64,000 nucleotides of DNA from Prochlorothrix hollandica PCC 9006 = CALU 1027 (GCF_000332315.1 NZ_KB235941.1:484259-548258), one strand, 5' to 3'. Numbered from the stretch's first letter, positions 52,268 through 60,441 are shown. A program made the numbers and translations. The notes: a model not told the origin generated them from the sequence alone.

Positions 52268-52560
52268 ACTGCGTGGTTGTTCAGTTCCAATGGTTCCGTT
52301 GAGCGAAGGTTATTGGCCGTGGCCAGCACTGAAGTCCTCAACGTTGAACAAGAGAACTGAAAAACCACTAGGAAGGTCGGTCGTGGCGCAGGTCTCAAGG
52401 ATTAACCAAGGTAGAAGTCCGACTTCTCGTTGGCTGAATCCCCTGGAGGCGAATCACAGCCTAAGGATTTTAACTAGATAGTGGGTCGCTTTTGTGAGAG
52501 AGCTGGCTCAGCTTATTGACTGAAATACAGTCGCTCTGTTGCAGGGCGGCGGTAGGTGAG
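52268..52560 (+). ncRNA. Candidate structured leader RNA or independent ncRNA
   Basis: A series of pairings is visible: TTCAGTTC (52280) with GAACTGAA (52354) enclosing CGTTGAG (52297) with CTCAACG (52337); hairpin GAAGTCCGACTTC near 52412; AGCTG-GCT-CAGCT (52501); GACTG-AAATA-CAGTC (52518); GCTCTG-TTG-CAGGGC (52533). It is preceded by an AT-rich promoter-like stretch and followed, 40 nt after the last hairpin, by a strong Shine-Dalgarno and a tiny ORF. I do not recognise a known riboswitch or ncRNA family; the transcript ends are guesses. Confidence 0.45.
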
Positions 52561-52599
52561 GACGACTTGTTCACTGGGACTCATAAGGAGGGTATGGGT

Positions 52600-52698
52600 A
52601 TGACGATGGAAAATCTGGCGGTGCTTGGTTTGATTGGCTTGGGCGTAATTTATGTTGTTCTGACCAGTCCGGTGCTGAAAAAGCGCTGGCTGAGTTAG
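52600..52698 (+). CDS. Predicted 32-residue single-pass membrane microprotein
   Basis: AAGGAGG lies 8 nt before ATG 52600 (ATG 52594 is too close to it). The product MTMENLAVLGLIGLGVIYVV continues LTSPVLKKRWLS: one hydrophobic helix, then a positively charged tail, giving N-out/C-in by the positive-inside rule. Size and layout resemble the many tiny subunits of photosynthetic or respiratory complexes, but I cannot match it to any (not PsbM, Psb30, PetN or PsaM by sequence memory). A terminator-like hairpin follows at 52723. Confidence 0.65.
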   Translation: MTMENLAVLGLIGLGVIYVVLTSPVLKKRWLS

Positions 52699-52722
52699 AA
52701 CCCTAAGGTCAAGCAAGATCTT

Positions 52723-52740
52723 CTCCCCTGGGGGGAGTTT
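52723..52740 (+). terminator. Rho-independent-like terminator after the microprotein gene
   Basis: CTCCCC-TGG-GGGGAG followed by TTTCTC. Short GC stem and weak U tract, 25 bp after the stop codon. Confidence 0.6.
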
Positions 52741-53104
52741 CTCAATCTCTCAAGGCAGGATCTACAGGATCTAAAAGAAGAAGTCCAGGGCCGTGGAGGC
52801 GTTGGACTTTTTCGATCGGGCCACCCGATCGCAGCGGGCCGATGGTAGTCGATCGCCCTACTCGCTTGCTGCGATCGAGGCATGGATCCCCCGTTCGTAG
52901 TGCTCAATCGAATGTTAAAGTCCCTCTCCCGTTCTGGGAGAGGGATTTAGGGGGAGGGCAGCCAAAGCGGGATGTCCCCAACATCAGCCTTGCAGCAGTT
53001 TTGTCAGTAGTTTTGTCAGTAGTTTTGTCAGTCCAGCAGCCCCCCCCTAAGACCAACGCCGCTGGAACAGTCCAGGATGTGGCCTTAGGGTTCTAGGGGA
53101 GAAG
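52741..53104. other. Intergenic, repeats, no gene
   Basis: CCCTCTCCCGTTCTGGGAGAGGGATTTAG inverted sequence (about 52921-52949), a threefold AGTTTTGTCAGT repeat (52988-53030) ending in CCAGCAGCC, similar to element ends at 6170 and 26090. Nothing coding. Confidence 0.55.
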
Positions 53105-55219
53105 CTAGTGAGCGCCTTTCGTCTGATAGGGAGTCGTCAGGGTTTGCAACTGTTGCACCAACAGACTGAGGAACAGCCCCACATCCGTCACCACCCCCAC
53201 CGATTCCACCGAACCGCGATCGCTGAGCTTGGTCACCACCGCCGGGTTAATGTCCACACACACCAGCTTCACCCCCGCCGGAGTCATATTACCCACCCCG
53301 ATCGAGTGCAGCATGGACGACAACATCAGGATCATGTCAGCCCCCTGGAGCAGGCGGCTGTAATCTTCCTGGGCTGCGATCAGGTCCATTTTGGTATCCG
53401 GCAGTGGCCCATCATCGCGGATGGAACCGGCTAGGGAAAACGGGACATGGTGATGCACGCATTCGTAGAAAATACCGCTTTGGATCACCCCAGCGTTGAC
53501 GGTGTTGGCAATGTTGCCGTGGCTCCGCACCGTGTTGATGGCCCGCAGGTGGTGGCGATGACCGCCCCGCACACTCACCCCCTGTTTCATATCCACCCCC
53601 AGGGAGGTGCCCAGCATGGCTTGTTCGATGTCGTGGACAGCAATGGCATTGCCCCCCAACAGCGCCTGCACATAACCTTGGCGGATCAGTTCTGCCAGAT
53701 GTTGGCTACCGCCGGTGTGGATGACCACGGGACCAGCCACCACCACCACTTTGCCGCCCCGATCGCGGATTTGCCGCAGATCCCAGGCGATGCGCTCCAC
53801 CACCAATTCCACCTTGCGCTCACTGGAGACCCCAGATCCCATAAAGGTGAATTCTTCGGATTTGGCGCGATCGCGATCGGCCACCTTGCGCACGGTGCGA
53901 ATGCCCGCGCTACCCACGGCCACGGAGTCCCCCACCGCCAAATCCCGGATTAATTTACAGTGAGCCACGGGACCCGTGGGGCTTTGGGTGACGGCGATCG
54001 TCCCATCCATGCGCTGACCCTGGAGGCGGATCCAGTCCCCCTTAACCCGGACTTCCGTGGGGTAAATGGTACTAACATAAAAGTCATCGGGGGCGACCCC
54101 GGTTTGTTGAACCGGCACCAGAATGGCATCGCTGAGATCTTCGGGGGGATCAATGGACCCCAAATCAATCAACTGCCCCATGATTTCGTTCATGATTTCC
54201 AAGGACGGAGCCGACACCCGGATTTCCGCCTTGGAGGTGCTTTGGCGCTGGGCACCCAAATCAAAGTTGAGCACCTGGAAGCTACCGCCCCCTTCGGTGA
54301 TGACATCCAGTGCCCGGTTGATCAGGCCGGAATCCAGCAGGTGGCCCTGGAGATGGATCACCCGGTTCTGGACTCCCACCTGGGCATGGACATCTTCCCG
54401 CACGGGTTCCGTAATGCGCAGGGTCAGGCATTTAGCCGCACCGCCAGCCTTGAGGAACTCCGTCAGGGGAGTTTCCTGAACCTGGAAACCCACAGCGGCC
54501 AATCTCTCTTTGAGGTCATCGCTGGCCCGGTTCATGATCACGATCTGATCCAAGTTGACGGCGTTGCAGGCGAAGACATCGGCATCGGCATCCCCCACCA
54601 CAATGCGCTTCTCGGCGGGTACCCGCATTTCGATCAAGCGATTGGAGTAGGCATCAAAGGCGGGGGGGTAATACAACAGGTAGCCCCCGGCCAGGGGACA
54701 GAAGCAGGTGTCCAGGTGATAGAAGCGCTGATCCACCAGATGCAGGGACAATACTTCAATGTCGAGCCACTCGGCCAGGTAGGCGTGGGAGTCCAGTTCC
54801 GATCGGAATCCATAGCCCGCCCAGAGCCAGCGACCTTCGCGATCGAGGAGGGCATCCCCGGCCCCTTCAAAGGGCAGATCCTTAGGCAATTCATGGACGG
54901 TAAAACCTTGGGCTTCAAACCAAGCCTTAAAATGGGGTTCTTCCCCTTGGCGCTCTTCGTGGTAAAACCGGCTGAGAACGACGGTATCCCCTAGCACTAA
55001 ACCGGCATTGGCGGTAAAAACCATGTCTGGCCAGCCTTTTTGGGGTGACACCAGCTCAACGTCCACATGGTCTTTGATCACGGCGTGGAGTTGATGCCAC
55101 TGTTCCTTGGCGCGATCGTGGGATGACTTGTGAACATTCCCTTCCATCCAAGGGTTGATAACATAGTCCACTTCGTAGTGATCGGGTGGACACATGAGAA
55201 TCCGAATAGGTGTACCCAT
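53105..55219 (-). CDS. argZ: Arginine dihydrolase, two-domain ArgZ/AgrE type (TIGR00300-like)
   Basis: 704 residues from ATG 55219; frame extends to 55285 but the family starts MGTPIRILMCPPDHYEVDYV. N-terminal amidinotransferase-fold domain (about 1-275): DMVFTANAGLVLGD, FEGAGDALLD, the catalytic His in FYHLDTCFCPL and catalytic Cys in GGAAKCLTLRI. C-terminal LOR/SDH-type domain (about 280-700) with VVVAGPVVIHTGG and GGNAIAVHDIEQAM. In Synechocystis the enzyme converts arginine to ornithine, CO2 and ammonia, mobilising cyanophycin nitrogen; in Anabaena AgrE the C-terminal domain also makes proline. Whether this one is bifunctional cannot be told by sight. Confidence 0.92.
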   Translation of the reverse strand: MGTPIRILMCPPDHYEVDYVINPWMEGNVHKSSHDRAKEQWHQLHAVIKDHVDVELVSPQKGWPDMVFTANAGLVLGDTVVLSRFYHEERQGEEPHFKAWFEAQGFTVHELPKDLPFEGAGDALLDREGRWLWAGYGFRSELDSHAYLAEWLDIEVLSLHLVDQRFYHLDTCFCPLAGGYLLYYPPAFDAYSNRLIEMRVPAEKRIVVGDADADVFACNAVNLDQIVIMNRASDDLKERLAAVGFQVQETPLTEFLKAGGAAKCLTLRITEPVREDVHAQVGVQNRVIHLQGHLLDSGLINRALDVITEGGGSFQVLNFDLGAQRQSTSKAEIRVSAPSLEIMNEIMGQLIDLGSIDPPEDLSDAILVPVQQTGVAPDDFYVSTIYPTEVRVKGDWIRLQGQRMDGTIAVTQSPTGPVAHCKLIRDLAVGDSVAVGSAGIRTVRKVADRDRAKSEEFTFMGSGVSSERKVELVVERIAWDLRQIRDRGGKVVVVAGPVVIHTGGSQHLAELIRQGYVQALLGGNAIAVHDIEQAMLGTSLGVDMKQGVSVRGGHRHHLRAINTVRSHGNIANTVNAGVIQSGIFYECVHHHVPFSLAGSIRDDGPLPDTKMDLIAAQEDYSRLLQGADMILMLSSMLHSIGVGNMTPAGVKLVCVDINPAVVTKLSDRGSVESVGVVTDVGLFLSLLVQQLQTLTTPYQTKGAH

Positions 55220-55599
55220 AGTAAAAACCTGGTGTGAAGTAAAAACCTGGCGTGAAATGCTGAACCGATACGATCGCCTAGCCATGCTGGAGCCTGGGGG
55301 CTTAGACGGGTTCAGGGTGAACCTTCCCTATGGGCTGTAGTCCCATCTGTAGTCCCATCTGGGGAGAGCTTACAGGTCTTTGTCCCCATGGGCCTAGTCA
55401 ACAGAACTACCGATGGGTAACCTTGGGTGGTGTCGAGCGATCGCAATAATCGGCAATTTTTCATTGTACCCTGGGCTGCTGCCCCCAAGGGGTTCAGGGA
55501 GGGGTTGATGTCAGGGGGTGTGTATGTTGGCGTGTATGTTGGCGTGTATGTTGGCGCTGTTAGCTAGCCTGTGTGTTAACGCGATCGCAGCAGCAAGAG

Positions 55600-55736
55600 A
55601 ACAGAAAAAAGCCCCCAGCCTGAGGCCAGAGGGCTTAGATCGTTAGCTAGTTAAGGAGGAGAGATGTCGTTACCCACACGGCTGGAGGAATGGGAAGGGC
55701 CACTACGGGGTTGAGGGCCGATCCATGGGCCAAGAG
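55600..55736 (-). ncRNA. Candidate trans-acting small RNA with CU-rich anti-Shine-Dalgarno segment
   Basis: Reading the minus strand from about 55736 toward 55600: GTAACGACATCTCTCCTCCT then TAACTAGCTAACGATC, then a terminator hairpin AAGCCC...GGGC with six T. The single-stranded CTCTCCTCCTTAA complements ribosome-binding sites, as in known cyanobacterial sRNAs (Yfr1, PsrR1 architecture), but I cannot claim homology. The 5' end may have been modified by the family 3 element inserted at 55737. It might instead be an attenuator 380 nt ahead of argZ. Confidence 0.45.
55605..55636 (-). terminator. Strong Rho-independent terminator on the minus strand
   Basis: AAGCCCTCTGGCCTCAGGCT then GGGGGCTTTTTT on the minus strand: GC-rich stem with TCA loop region and a six-T tail. 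There is no annotated gene just upstream on that strand, which is why a small RNA is proposed. Confidence 0.8.
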
Positions 55737-56015
55737 GTAATTATTCAGGGGGCTACAGCAGAATGAGAGTTTCAGGCTCTAGACAAAAGACCTTAGGCGA
55801 TTTGAGAGGGTCTATTTCACTTTGGCAGATTCCCCGATTTTGGTAGGGGCAATCCCCCCGTGGTTGCCCCGGCTGTGGGTCCCCAAGAGGGTCGGCACGG
55901 GGGCACGACCCCTACCTGAGGTCGATTGTTCCAAGGTTAAATCCACCCCGTTGATCCGGCTCTGACCGGAGATCGTGGGGCTGAAACCCTACTCACTTTC
56001 CCCCTGAATAGTTAC
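55737..56015 (+). mobile_element. Family 3 element, full copy with 9-bp direct flank repeat
   Basis: GTAATTATTCAGGGGG ... CCCCCTGAATAGTTAC, 279 bp. Flanks GGCCAAGAG at 55728-55736 and GGCCAAGAG at 56016-56024 form a target-site duplication (8-9 bp). No transposase. Confidence 0.92.
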
Positions 56016-56084
56016 GGCCAAGAGGCAGTGTAAGTATTAACTAATATCTCAATGTGTTAAATAATGTAACATATTCTTTGAGTA

Positions 56085-56183
56085 CAGCAATCCTAAATCA
56101 GTTGTCAGGATCTCGATGGCTGAAACCCTTTGGGTTGCGTGCGTCCGGAGGGCGCACGCCCCACGACCCATTGCGGACCGCTG
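56085..56183 (-). mobile_element. Family 1 MITE, copy 8 (most diverged)
   Basis: CAGCAATCCTAAATCAG ... TTGCGGACCGCTG, left flank TA. Hairpin GTTGCGTGCG-TCCGGA-GGGCGCACGCCCCAC shows several substitutions, some compensatory (GCGTGCG against CGCACGC). Confidence 0.85.
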
Positions 56184-56216
56184 TCTGTGTCCATGTAGTA
56201 GTCATCCGCGATCGCC

Positions 56217-56690
56217 ATGGTTTCCTCCCCCCAGATTCCTAACCCCAACCCCAACAGTCCTCCCCCCTGGATCATTGAACTGCTCTATGACGGTCTCTGT
56301 CCCCTGTGTATGCGGGAAGTTAATTTTCTGCGCCGCCGGGATGGCGATCGCGGTCGCATTGCCTTTGTGGATGTTGCCGCCGATGACTACTGTGCCGCAG
56401 ACCATGGGGGCATCGACTTTGAAACCGCCATGGGCCGGATCCATGCCCTCCGGGCTGATGGTACGGTTCTTCGCAATGTGGAAGTGTTCCGGGAAATCTA
56501 CACCGTTCTCGGCCTAGGGTGGGTCTATGGCGTGACTCGCCTGCCGGGGGTGGGGGCGCTGGCGGATTGGGTCTATGGGCTGTGGGCCGATCGCCGCTTG
56601 GCCGTAACCGGTCGCCCTGATTTGGCTACCCTGGTGGCTCAACGGCAACAGCGTCTGGGCTGCGACGGCGATCGCTGCCGTGCTGATTAA
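56217..56690 (+). CDS. DCC-family (DUF393) thiol-disulfide oxidoreductase-like protein
   Basis: 157 residues. The hallmark LLYDGLCPLCMREVNFL carries the DxxCPLC di-cysteine; YTVLGLGWVYGVTRLPGVGA and VYGLWADRRLAVTG follow as in the family. A thioredoxin-like fold is predicted for DUF393, biochemical role unknown. The ATG at 56217 sits 34 bp after MITE copy 8, so that element is in its leader. Two further Cys at the C-terminus (LGCDGDRC) resemble an extra metal or disulfide site. Confidence 0.85.
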   Translation: MVSSPQIPNPNPNSPPPWIIELLYDGLCPLCMREVNFLRRRDGDRGRIAFVDVAADDYCAADHGGIDFETAMGRIHALRADGTVLRNVEVFREIYTVLGLGWVYGVTRLPGVGALADWVYGLWADRRLAVTGRPDLATLVAQRQQRLGCDGDRCRAD

Positions 56691-56714
56691 GGGGAATCGC
56701 CCCACCCTTTTGCC

Positions 56715-57989
56715 TTACGTGGGTCGCTCAACCACCTCCCCATTACTCTCCAAAAGCTGTTGCACATACTGATAGAGATCCGCATCGGGGCGATCGGCCA
56801 AAATTTGATCCTTAAGGGTAATCAGCCCCTGGGCTAAGGGTGCGGCGCGATCGCCATAGAGATGGTGGGCTGCCAGCAAATCCCCAAAGACGATCGCCTC
56901 AATCTGCTCCCGGTTCGGAGCCGTACCCTGGGGGATGGGACTTTGGTACTCGGTGCCCGTCACCTCATATTTCAACAGAAAAATTAAGGCACCGCTGGCT
57001 TGGTGTAACTGTTCCTTCAACTGGCGCACATTAAGATCAAGGCGATTAAAGCCCACTTGGCCCTGAATCCGCAACTCCACAATGGCATCCTGGGTTTTTG
57101 GCCCTTGGGCTTGGATTAAGGCCAGAGCCGCCGCCTCCACCTGATCTTGACTCCAGGTTTTTGCCACCGCTGCGACCAACCGCACAATGGGACGCTGGCA
57201 ATAGTCGGTTTTCAGATCAGCGGTGATGTCCTCCCCGGAGAGGGTGACACGATAGACCCCGCGATCGTGGTCGTTCTCCGCCACACTGTTGGCTTCCAGG
57301 GATCCCGGATTAAAAATCCACCCTGCTTTGGTGTAGCTCTTATGGATATGACCCATGGCTAAATAATTCACCCCCGCCTCCCGCAAGGGCGCTAGCTCGC
57401 TTTCCCGTAATGCCCCCGTATAGCGAGCAATCTCCCCCTCCAAGCCATGGTGAAAGAGCATGACCGTGGGTCCGGGGGCGGGGGGCAATTCCTGGAGACC
57501 CGCCGCTAAGGCTTGGATCGCCTGGGGAGCAGCGGACCCATACCAGTTGGATCCCACCACCCGCACCCCACAGGCCAAGTCAATGTACCCCCCCTCTTTA
57601 GTATCGGGATCCCAAGGGCGAAAAATATCCGGGGCCGCTTGGCCATCATCGGGTTCCAGCAAAATCAACCAGTCCTGCTCTGCTAAATAGCGCAGCCAAC
57701 TGGTGCGGCTCCCATAGGGGCGATGGTCATGGTTCCCCTCAATGGTAATGGCGGGAATTCCCGCGTCTCGCAACATCTCCAGGCAAAACTGGGCCTGGTT
57801 CAAAACATGGGGCAAAATCTGGCGATGTTCAAACAGATCCCCCGCCATGACCACAAAATCCACGGGATCCTCAATGGCGTAGCGTTGCAGGACATCCTCC
57901 AGGGCATAGAAGAAGTCGGTACTCCGCTTCGGGCTGTTATATTTGCTGTAACCCAGGTGAATATCAGCAAGGTGGAGAAAGCAGGCCAT
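56715..57989 (-). CDS. sbcD: SbcD/Mre11-like DNA exonuclease (metallophosphoesterase)
   Basis: 424 residues from ATG 57989 (MACFLHLADIHLGY); the frame runs further to 58091 but without family similarity. Calcineurin-like motifs: LADIHLG, VVMAGDLFEH, IEGNHDHRP, MLFHHGLEGE, AMGHIHKS. It would partner an SbcC ATPase (not in window) to process DNA ends and hairpins, of interest in a genome so rich in palindromes. C-terminal part (about residues 270-424) is the less conserved capping/SbcC-binding region. Confidence 0.9.
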   Translation of the reverse strand: MACFLHLADIHLGYSKYNSPKRSTDFFYALEDVLQRYAIEDPVDFVVMAGDLFEHRQILPHVLNQAQFCLEMLRDAGIPAITIEGNHDHRPYGSRTSWLRYLAEQDWLILLEPDDGQAAPDIFRPWDPDTKEGGYIDLACGVRVVGSNWYGSAAPQAIQALAAGLQELPPAPGPTVMLFHHGLEGEIARYTGALRESELAPLREAGVNYLAMGHIHKSYTKAGWIFNPGSLEANSVAENDHDRGVYRVTLSGEDITADLKTDYCQRPIVRLVAAVAKTWSQDQVEAAALALIQAQGPKTQDAIVELRIQGQVGFNRLDLNVRQLKEQLHQASGALIFLLKYEVTGTEYQSPIPQGTAPNREQIEAIVFGDLLAAHHLYGDRAAPLAQGLITLKDQILADRPDADLYQYVQQLLESNGEVVERPT

Positions 57990-58106
57990 AGCAACCCCCC
58001 AGGGACGGCTTAAGTACGGCTGTACTTTACCATAGGGCTGGTGGTCCTGCCCTAGTGTCCTGACCCTGAACGGTGGGCTGAGGGGGCACATTTAGGCTTT
58101 GGCAGT

Positions 58107-58287
58107 GCGTAGGGGTCGTGCCCCCGTGCCGACCCTCTTGGGGACCTACAACCGGGGCAACCACGGGGGGATTGCCCCTACCAAAATCGGTGAACCCCCC
58201 CAAGTGAAATGGACCCTCTCAAATCGCCTAAGGTCTGTTGTCTAGAGCCTGAAGCCCTCATTCTCCTGTAGACCCCTGAATAATTAC
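58107..58287 (-). mobile_element. Family 3 element, truncated copy
   Basis: GTAGGGGTCGTGCCCCCGTG ... GGATTGCCCCTACCAAAATC ... GAAGCCCTCATTCTCC and terminus CCCCTGAATAATTAC; the other end is missing. Lies upstream of the sbcD gene start. Confidence 0.85.
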
Positions 58288-58497
58288 GGGTTAGGGATGG
58301 GTTTAACCTGGCGATCGCAGCAAAGGATTAGCAATACGTCGAGTCGTGTGTACAGGGTAGGCTCTGGGAGAGGGATTTAGGGTGAAGATCTTCAGGAAAG
58401 TCGCCCATCCCCTGCCAAAGGCGGTAAAGAAGTTTGCCAAAATACCCTTGGCGTTGCCTCGGATCATCAGGCAAGATAATCAAGGGCTAAAATCGCC

Positions 58498-60441
58498 GTG
58501 ACCGCCACCTTTGTGATTAAAATCTTCCGCACTAAACGTTTCCCCACTAAACGTTTCCCCACTAAACGTTTCCCCACTAAACGTTTCCCCACTAAACTTG
58601 TTCCCACTAAACGTTTCCGATCGCAACTCCTAGGCAAAGGATTTCTACTGTTCCGAAGCCGTTTATCCCGTCGGCTTCTCAGTAGCTTTGGTTTGTCGTG
58701 GCTAATAGTGGGCGGAGTCACCCTAGGCATTAACTACCAACTGATCGAACGGGATTTGCAAGGGCAGGTGCAACGCCGTGCCCAATCCATCACCCAAGGG
58801 CTGCAGTTTGCCACCGAAGGCTTGATCGCCGTCAACTACAGCAGCTTGCTCAACCAAGTGGTGACCCAATACGCCAACCTGCCAGATGTGGAAGAGGTGG
58901 CTATCCTCAGTCCCCAGGGGGAAACCTTAGCCCACAATCGGGTCACCGCCATTTATCGCCCCTATAAGGACGTGCAGCCCCTGTTGGATCCCTGGGTACA
59001 GCGGGCCATGGCTGATAACCGGGAATACAGCACCCAGGTGACCCTGGAGGGGGTTCGCCTATTAGTCAACATCCTGCCGTTTCAGAACCCCCAACTTAGC
59101 CCCCACCGCGATCGCCCTGGGGTGCTGGTGGTGCTGCTCAACCTCCAGCCCCTGCACCAAGAAGCCCGCACAACCCTGCTGACCTCCAGCGTCACCCTGA
59201 TGGGGGGGATGCTCCTGATTTTGATGTTCATGGGCACCCTCCTGCGGCATCAGGTCCTAGTCCCTTTAGACGCTCTGAACCAGGCCGTGCGTCGCAGTCG
59301 CCAAACCGGAGACTTTCACCTGACCCAAACCCTACCCGCCAATGAAATCCGGTTTTTAGCCCAAACCTTTAGCCATGTCTTTAACCAGTTGACCCTTTAC
59401 CAGCGGCTGGAACAGGAGGTGAAGCAGCGCACCCAGGTGGAGGCGGAACTACGGGAGAGCGAGGCTAGGGAACGGGCTAAGTCGGAAGCCCTGGGGACAG
59501 CGTTGGCGGATCTCCAGGTGACCCAAGCCCAACTGATCCACAACGAGAAAATGTCCAGTTTGGGGCAAATGGTGGCGGGCATTGCCCATGAAATTAATAA
59601 CCCGGTGAACTTTATCCATGGCAACTTGGCCCATATTCGTGATTACAGCCAGGATTTACTGGAACTGATCAATCTCTATCGCCAAGCGTTGCCCCAGCCC
59701 CCCCAGGATATCCGCGATCGCGAGGCGGAGCTGGATTTGGGGTTCATGGTGCAAGACATGACCGAAATCCTCCAATCCATGGATCGCGGCACCCAACGGA
59801 TTCGGGATACGGTTCTGTCGCTGCGGACGTTTTCCCGGCTGGATGAGTCGGATCTAAAGCGGGTGGATCTCCATGGCGATCTGGATGCCACCCTGATGAT
59901 GGTGCAAAACCGCCTGGAAACCGCCTGTGCCCATCCCATTACGGTGGTCAAAGTCTATGGGGATTTGCCCTGGGTGGACTGTTACTCCGGTCAACTGAAC
60001 CAGGTTTTTCTCCACTTATTCACGAACGCGATCGATGCCCTGCAAGAGGTGGAGCAGTGGGACGATCGCCCTCCCCTGGATCCCCTCCCCCCGGATCACC
60101 CCCTGGCCACCGCGATCGCCCAAGGTAACCCCCAAAACCCTCACCTCTGGGTCAGCACGGAAGTCACTCCCCCAGACCCCGGAGACCCTAGCGATCGCCC
60201 CCCCCAGGTCACCATCCGCATCCGCGACAACGGATCGGGCATTGCCCCCGCCGCCAAAGACCACCTGTTCAATCCCTTTTTCACCACCAAGCCCGTGGGC
60301 CAAGGTAGCGGCATGGGGTTATCCATCAGCCATCAAATTGTGGTGGGGCAGCACCACGGTCACCTCAGCGCTGAGTCCCAACCCCACCAAGGCAGTGAAT
60401 TTCGCATCGACCTGCCCTTGAGCCAAAGCCGGACTGCCTAG
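58498..60441 (+). CDS. Membrane sensor histidine kinase with N-terminal TKRFP repeats
   Basis: 647 residues, GTG start. Residues 10-40 are a basic tandem repeat (TKRFP, five to six units). First membrane helix LLSSFGLSWLIVGGVTLGI, an extracytoplasmic domain (about 85-240; VEEVAILSPQGETLAHNRVT), second helix SSVTLMGGMLLILMFMGTLL, HAMP (VLVPLDALNQAVRR), coiled coil, then HisKA with H-box AGIAHEINNPVNF, N-box NQVFLHLFTNAIDAL, G1 IRDNGSGI, F-box FNPFFTTKPVGQG and G2 GSGMGLSISHQI. No receiver domain or adjacent response regulator. Paralogous to the broken kinase at 44060. Confidence 0.92.
   Translation: MTATFVIKIFRTKRFPTKRFPTKRFPTKRFPTKLVPTKRFRSQLLGKGFLLFRSRLSRRLLSSFGLSWLIVGGVTLGINYQLIERDLQGQVQRRAQSITQGLQFATEGLIAVNYSSLLNQVVTQYANLPDVEEVAILSPQGETLAHNRVTAIYRPYKDVQPLLDPWVQRAMADNREYSTQVTLEGVRLLVNILPFQNPQLSPHRDRPGVLVVLLNLQPLHQEARTTLLTSSVTLMGGMLLILMFMGTLLRHQVLVPLDALNQAVRRSRQTGDFHLTQTLPANEIRFLAQTFSHVFNQLTLYQRLEQEVKQRTQVEAELRESEARERAKSEALGTALADLQVTQAQLIHNEKMSSLGQMVAGIAHEINNPVNFIHGNLAHIRDYSQDLLELINLYRQALPQPPQDIRDREAELDLGFMVQDMTEILQSMDRGTQRIRDTVLSLRTFSRLDESDLKRVDLHGDLDATLMMVQNRLETACAHPITVVKVYGDLPWVDCYSGQLNQVFLHLFTNAIDALQEVEQWDDRPPLDPLPPDHPLATAIAQGNPQNPHLWVSTEVTPPDPGDPSDRPPQVTIRIRDNGSGIAPAAKDHLFNPFFTTKPVGQGSGMGLSISHQIVVGQHHGHLSAESQPHQGSEFRIDLPLSQSRTA
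58532..58616 (+). repeat. 15-bp coding minisatellite ACTAAACGTTTCCCC, about 6 copies
   Basis: Five perfect copies and one diverged unit (ACTAAACTTGTTCCC) encode TKRFP repeats at the kinase N-terminus. Confidence 0.93.

Noticed and set aside
52290..52481. 63-residue ORF in the structured leader
   Set aside because: Overlaps the strongest hairpins, has no Shine-Dalgarno and no family resemblance; RNA structure explains the region better.
52268..52560. Known riboswitch or housekeeping RNA (cobalamin, glutamine, c-di-GMP, 6S, RNase P, tmRNA)
   Set aside because: None of the conserved core sequences I know for these families is present; left as an unassigned candidate.
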